A DNA stretch of 10,428 nucleotides from Gammaproteobacteria bacterium. GTDB lineage: Bacteria > Pseudomonadota > Gammaproteobacteria > Chromatiales > Chromatiaceae. The notes under the pieces are model-generated. The model made no database searches. It was not told where the DNA came from and saw nothing but the letters and a program-made list of their open reading frames with translations. A program made the translations under genes and the position numbers. Below, one piece after another: positions 7,695 through 10,428 of the stretch (positions are counted from its first letter, which is position 1; each line of letters opens with the position of its first letter). The stretch spans positions 1 through 10,428 of the forward strand of contig JAUXDV010000044.1 in the NCBI GenBank assembly GCA_030620735.1, in the 5' to 3' direction.

Positions 7695-8729
7695 ATGCGT
7701 GTACTTGGAATTGAAACATCCTGTGATGAGACGGGGGTCGCTGTATATGACTCTGACAAGGGATTGCTTGGCGATATGCTGCACAGTCAGATCGCGTTGC
7801 ATGCGGAGTATGGCGGCGTGGTTCCGGAACTGGCCTCACGTGATCATGTGCGCAAACTCATTCCGCTGATCGATGCGTTGTTGAAACAGTGTGGGTTGCA
7901 ATGCGGAGACCTGGACGGCATCGCCTATACACAGGGACCGGGACTGGTCGGTGCACTGCTGGTTGGCGCCGCCACCGGCAGGAGCCTGGCATGGTCGCTG
8001 GATATCCCGGCTATCGGTGTCCACCACATGGAAGGACATCTGCTGGCGCCACTGCTGGAGGAGTCTCAGCCGGAATTTCCGTTTCTTGCGCTGCTGGTCT
8101 CCGGGGGGCATACACAGCTTGTTGAGGTCAAACGCATCGGCGATTACAGTCTGCTTGGTGAGAGCCTGGATGATGCGGCAGGAGAGGCTTTCGATAAGAC
8201 AGCAAAAATGCTGGGGCTTGCATATCCCGGCGGTCCCGAACTCTCCAGGCTGGCGCAACAGGGTGACCCGTTGCGGTTCAGATTTCCACGTCCGATGACG
8301 AATCGTCCCGGACTCGATTTCAGCTTTAGCGGCCTCAAGACCTTCGCCCTGACGACCTGGCAGCAGGCAGAGAGGCAGGATGATCAGCTGCGCGCGGATA
8401 TCTGCCGTGCATTCGAGGATGCAGTGATCGATACATTAGTGATCAAGTGCCGGCGCGCAGTCAAGCAAACAGGTATCACCCGGCTGGTCATGGCCGGTGG
8501 CGTCAGTGCGAACAGCCAACTGCGACAGCACATCGATGAAGCGCTGGAAAAACTTGGTGGCCGGGCTTTTTATCCACGCCCCGAATTCTGTACAGACAAT
8601 GGCGCCATGATTGCCTATGCCGGCTGGCAGCGCTTGCAGGCGGGGCAGCATGAAGGGGCGGGGTTCCAGGTGACACCGCGCTGGCCGATGAGTGAGTTGC
8701 AGGCTGTTGAGGGGAGAAGCGAGTGGTGA
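7695..8729 (+). CDS. tsaD: tRNA N6-threonylcarbamoyladenosine transferase TsaD
   Basis: TsaD, with TsaB and TsaE, transfers the threonylcarbamoyl group made by TsaC onto A37 of ANN-decoding tRNAs. From the chosen start the protein is 344 residues (E. coli 337) and opens MRVLGIETSCDETGVAVYD, the ASKHA-fold nucleotide-binding start. HHMEGHLLAPL carries the metal ligands His111 and His115. LLVSGGHTQL, the YPGGPELSRLA block, FSFSGLKT and CTDNGAMIAYAG near residue 300 are further family motifs. An in-frame ATG at 7662 adds 11 residues not seen in the family and overlaps a -10 site, so I reject it. The final residues (about EGRSEW) are not family sequence: they run into a heptamer-repeat tract that supplies the stop codon. 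It is divergent from rpsU, as in E. coli. Confidence 0.97.
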   Translation: MRVLGIETSCDETGVAVYDSDKGLLGDMLHSQIALHAEYGGVVPELASRDHVRKLIPLIDALLKQCGLQCGDLDGIAYTQGPGLVGALLVGAATGRSLAWSLDIPAIGVHHMEGHLLAPLLEESQPEFPFLALLVSGGHTQLVEVKRIGDYSLLGESLDDAAGEAFDKTAKMLGLAYPGGPELSRLAQQGDPLRFRFPRPMTNRPGLDFSFSGLKTFALTTWQQAERQDDQLRADICRAFEDAVIDTLVIKCRRAVKQTGITRLVMAGGVSANSQLRQHIDEALEKLGGRAFYPRPEFCTDNGAMIAYAGWQRLQAGQHEGAGFQVTPRWPMSELQAVEGRSEW

Positions 8730-8754
8730 GTTGTGAGGACTGAGGACTGATGAG
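8727..8754. repeat. Degenerate TGAGGAC heptamer repeat at the end of tsaD
   Basis: Two exact tandem copies of TGAGGAC occupy 8734-8747, flanked by related heptamers TGAGTTG (8727-8733) and TGATGAG (8748-8754), giving a 7-bp period. The first unit provides the tsaD stop codon TGA. The tract is purine-rich and resembles 'gtgagtggtgagg...ggactgagg' low-complexity elements found between genes in various proteobacteria, a resemblance from memory only. Confidence 0.5.
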
Positions 8755-8846
8755 AGACGAGCTTGATTGCAGAGTTCATGGTGCAATGCGCGGAGGTTAT
8801 TGACACCCTACAGGCGAGGCAAGAGCGTGATGGTATGTTTTATCGA

Positions 8847-8888
8847 TTAACCAAAGATCTGTGTGTATCAGTGTTCATCTGTGGTTAA
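8847..8888. repeat. TTAACCACAGAT-type inverted repeat between tsaD and plsY
   Basis: TTAACCAAAGAT (8847-8858) and ATCTGTGGTTAA (8877-8888) pair at 11 of 12 positions around an 18-nt loop that itself contains GTGTTCATCTGTG-like sequence. This matches the 'ACAGATGAACACAGATG' dispersed pattern common in environmental genomes. A T-run follows on neither strand directly after the stem, so it is not a classical terminator, although it is the only strong stem between these converging genes. Confidence 0.5.
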
Positions 8889-8901
8889 AAAAGATCCTTC
8901 T

Positions 8902-9495
8902 CTACTCGCTGTCGCTGAGTTTGCCCTCTTTTCCTGACAGCAGATCACGGATATTGGTGCGGTGCCGCCAGAAGAGGATGATGGTGATGATCGACTGAAT
9001 TGCCACCAGAGCAGGATCCGGCCAGAAAAACCACACTACCAGCGGCGCCAGAGTCATCGCAACCAATGCGGCCAGCGAGGAGATTTTCAGGCCAAAGGCC
9101 ACGAACAGCCAGATACCGGCAACTGCTGCGCCAATCATCCATGAAAAACCGAATTGAACTCCCAGCACCGTCGCAACTCCCTTGCCGCCCTTGAAGCCAA
9201 AAAAGAGGGGGTAGAGATGCCCCAGAAACGCAGCCAGGCCTGTGAGGCCAAGAACCAGGGGGCTGACCCCCAGCTTAAGGGCGATAAATACCGGGATAAA
9301 TCCCTTCAGCCCGTCACCAAAGAGAGTGATGGCGGCAGCCTTTTTTCCGCCGATACGCAGGACATTGGTTGCGCCGGGATTGTTGGATCCCAGGGTGCGG
9401 GGGTCGGGCAGCCCCATCAGGCGGCAGACAATAATAGCGCTGGAGATGGATCCCAGCAGGTAGGCTGCGATGATCAGCACTGTTTCTGTAATCAT
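8902..9495 (-). CDS. plsY: Acyl-phosphate:glycerol-3-phosphate acyltransferase PlsY
   Basis: PlsY is an inner-membrane enzyme that moves an acyl group from acyl-phosphate (made by PlsX) to glycerol-3-phosphate, the first committed step of phospholipid synthesis. The 197-residue protein is of usual length, with several membrane helices (about 3-24, 53-75, 79-97, 118-136, 142-157, 161-176). All three cytoplasmic motifs are present: DPRTLGSNNPGATNVLR (31-47), HLYPLFFGFKGGKGVAT (93-109) and the C-terminal FWRHRTNIRDLLSGKE (175-190). It starts 11 nt after the ArsR-family stop and has only a weak ribosome binding site, so translation may depend on the upstream gene. Being placed behind signalling genes rather than with folB or divergent from tsaD is unusual. 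Confidence 0.96.
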   Translation of the reverse strand: MITETVLIIAAYLLGSISSAIIVCRLMGLPDPRTLGSNNPGATNVLRIGGKKAAAITLFGDGLKGFIPVFIALKLGVSPLVLGLTGLAAFLGHLYPLFFGFKGGKGVATVLGVQFGFSWMIGAAVAGIWLFVAFGLKISSLAALVAMTLAPLVVWFFWPDPALVAIQSIITIILFWRHRTNIRDLLSGKEGKLSDSE

Positions 9496-9506
9496 GTCAG
9501 TGCTGG

Positions 9507-9836
9507 CTACTCTGGTGGATTGTCATTCAGATTTGTCGGGCAGAGTACGTTGCGCATGACGCCGATCAATTCGAGCAACTTGTAGTTTCTGATTCTGTAG
9601 TAGATGCGGTTGGCCTCCTTCCTGGAGACCAGGATGTGCTTGTTGCGCAACTGGTCCAGGTGCTGCGAGATATTGCTCTGTGACGTGCCTGTCTGTTCAA
9701 CGATTTCGCCGACAGAGAGTTCACGTTCGCCCAGGGTGCAGAGAATTTTCCAGCGCAGCGGGTGCGCCATCGCCTTCAGCGCATTGGCGGTCAGCGTGGT
9801 GTCTTCGTTGTCGATTTCAGGTGTTTCGTTACTCAT
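9507..9836 (-). CDS. ArsR-family winged-helix repressor, candidate persulfide sensor (SqrR/BigR/YgaV type)
   Basis: A 109-residue winged-helix protein: LKAMAHPLRWKILCTLG (about 20-36) is the ArsR N-terminal signature, ELSVGEIVEQTGTSQSNISQHLDQLR (about 39-64) contains the helix-turn-helix, and VSRKEANRIYYRI (about 70-82) is the wing. The ELCVCDL metal site of ArsR/SmtB is replaced by ELSVGEI, arguing against arsenite or cadmium sensing. Only two cysteines exist, Cys33 in ILCTLG and Cys99 in RNVLCP, 66 residues apart. As recalled, this is the spacing of the reactive pair in SqrR (Cys41/Cys107) and BigR (Cys42/Cys108), and E. coli YgaV ends similarly. A reactive-sulfur or redox sensor is therefore inferred. 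The start at 9836 is preferred over an upstream in-frame ATG (9884) because GGAG sits 8 nt before it and the family start fits. It overlaps the preceding REC-PAS gene by 8 nt. Confidence 0.88.
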   Translation of the reverse strand: MSNETPEIDNEDTTLTANALKAMAHPLRWKILCTLGERELSVGEIVEQTGTSQSNISQHLDQLRNKHILVSRKEANRIYYRIRNYKLLELIGVMRNVLCPTNLNDNPPE

Positions 9837-10428
9837 GCAGTGACTCCTGTATAGCGATATCAGTGTCGATCTTCTGATAACCACTCATGTTTTTGGCGAT
9901 ACAGATGATATGACGCATTTCGCCATTTTCATCGGTAATTGCAGTGCGGGAAAAAAGTATAGGTATGCGTTTACCGCTGCTGGTAATAAAGCGTGCGTCA
10001 ATACTGGGAATGGCGCCGCTGCGAATGATCGCCTCCAGCCATGTGCCCATGAAAGCATCCGCCTGCTGATCGGTCTCCTCTTCAAACAGGTCGCCGATGG
10101 AGAGTGTGATGAGCTCGCTCTCTTCATACCCCAGCATCCTGCAGGCGGCAGGGTTGGCCTCGGTTACTCTACCTTCGGGATCCAGGATCAGCAGTGCCTC
10201 TCCCATGGCCTGAAAAATATTTTGCAAATGCTCTCTGGCGTCATTCAGTTCTGCGGTGCGTTGTTTGACTTTCTCCTCCAGCAGGCGGTTCATCTGCCGT
10301 TCTTTTTCGATGAGGCGAAAGTAGGTGCTGAGTTTGTTGATCAGTTGATTGTCGTCAATCGGTTTGAGCAGATAGTCAGCAGCGCCGACATCATATCCAC
10401 GCTGCTGAAAATCTTCAGTCTTGAAGGC
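9829..10428 (-). CDS. Response regulator REC-PAS protein (5' end missing)
   Basis: The frame is open to the window edge, so the start lies beyond it; 199 residues are visible. The first 35 or so are the end of a receiver domain: the GYDVGAADYLLKPIDD block with the conserved Lys-Pro pair (about 22-23) of the phosphorylation site; the phospho-accepting Asp would be outside the window. A charged coiled-coil linker (about 37-66, FRLIEKERQMNRLLEEKVKQ region) leads to a PAS domain (about 66-165) with NIFQAMGEALLILDPEGRVTEANPAA and a PAC-like ITSSGKRIPILFSRTAITDENGEMRH. The protein stops about 20 residues after the PAS domain with no kinase, GGDEF, EAL or DNA-binding output. It probably relays phosphorylation to another protein through its PAS domain; the ligand is unknown. 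An internal ATG at 10293 is not the start since REC sequence continues upstream. The stop overlaps the start of the ArsR-family gene. Confidence 0.85.
   Translation of the reverse strand, partial: AFKTEDFQQRGYDVGAADYLLKPIDDNQLINKLSTYFRLIEKERQMNRLLEEKVKQRTAELNDAREHLQNIFQAMGEALLILDPEGRVTEANPAACRMLGYEESELITLSIGDLFEEETDQQADAFMGTWLEAIIRSGAIPSIDARFITSSGKRIPILFSRTAITDENGEMRHIICIAKNMSGYQKIDTDIAIQESLHE

Noticed and set aside
8766..8787. ATTGCA...TGCAAT inverted repeat as a tsaD terminator
   Set aside because: The stem is only 6 bp and A/T-rich, the loop is 10 nt, and no T-run follows.
7416..8901. CRISPR array or integron-like repeat cluster from the several repeats in the spacers
   Set aside because: The repeats are of different sequence, do not recur at regular spacing with unique spacers, and no cas or integrase gene is present.
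9837..9884. Longer start for the ArsR-family gene at 9884
   Set aside because: The extra 16 residues overlap the end of the REC-PAS gene in another frame and do not resemble the family; the ATG at 9836 has GGAG at good distance.
9829..10293. A separate small PAS-only gene starting at the ATG at 10293
   Set aside because: The frame stays open to the window edge and reads as the end of a receiver domain (ADYLLKPI), so the ATG is internal.

Overview
The window looks like a chromosomal segment of a gammaproteobacterium. The core is the macromolecular-synthesis cluster rpsU-yqeY-dnaG-rpoD on the minus strand with tsaD divergent from it, and a CAU-anticodon tRNA-Ile just after rpoD, an arrangement familiar from this class. 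Nothing fixes the genus. A candidate persulfide-sensing ArsR repressor would fit a sulfur-metabolising lineage, but that is inference.

Layout. 1-960 (+): 3' part of a membrane family-2 glycosyltransferase of the beta-glucan/cellulose-synthase type. 978-2903 (-): membrane-anchored LTA-synthase/sulfatase-fold phosphoglycerol-transferase-like protein, tail to tail with the glycosyltransferase; its last codons run through a REP-like palindrome. 2998-3024: intrinsic terminator. 3037-3113 (-): tRNA-Ile(CAU). 3141-4922 (-): rpoD, with its own extended -10 promoter between it and dnaG. 4989-6716 (-): dnaG. 6745-7188 (-): yqeY. 7200-7415 (-): rpsU. 7416-7694: AT-rich divergent spacer carrying promoters and a CACGAAG-type inverted repeat. 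7695-8729 (+): tsaD. 8730-8901: convergent spacer with two further repeat types. 8902-9495 (-): plsY. 9507-9836 (-): ArsR-family repressor. 9829-10428 (-): REC-PAS signalling protein, cut by the window edge.

How the genes work together. rpsU, dnaG and rpoD supply ribosomal protein S21, the replication primase and the vegetative sigma factor from one transcription unit. The tRNA is probably read from rpoD and ends at the terminator. tsaD (tRNA t6A modification) faces away from that unit. The glycosyltransferase and the phosphoglycerol-transferase-like protein could make and decorate a periplasmic glucan; this is inferred from the protein families and adjacency. The last three minus-strand genes are tightly packed (8-nt overlap, then an 11-nt gap), suggesting that a response regulator-PAS protein, an ArsR repressor and the acyl-phosphate:glycerol-3-phosphate acyltransferase PlsY are co-transcribed.

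Most of the window is well-known housekeeping content and I see no evidence for a wholly new system. The points most worth following are the Cys33/Cys99 ArsR protein with its unusual operon partners, and several unrelated repeat elements placed at gene ends or in spacers, two of which appear to supply the terminal codons of genes.
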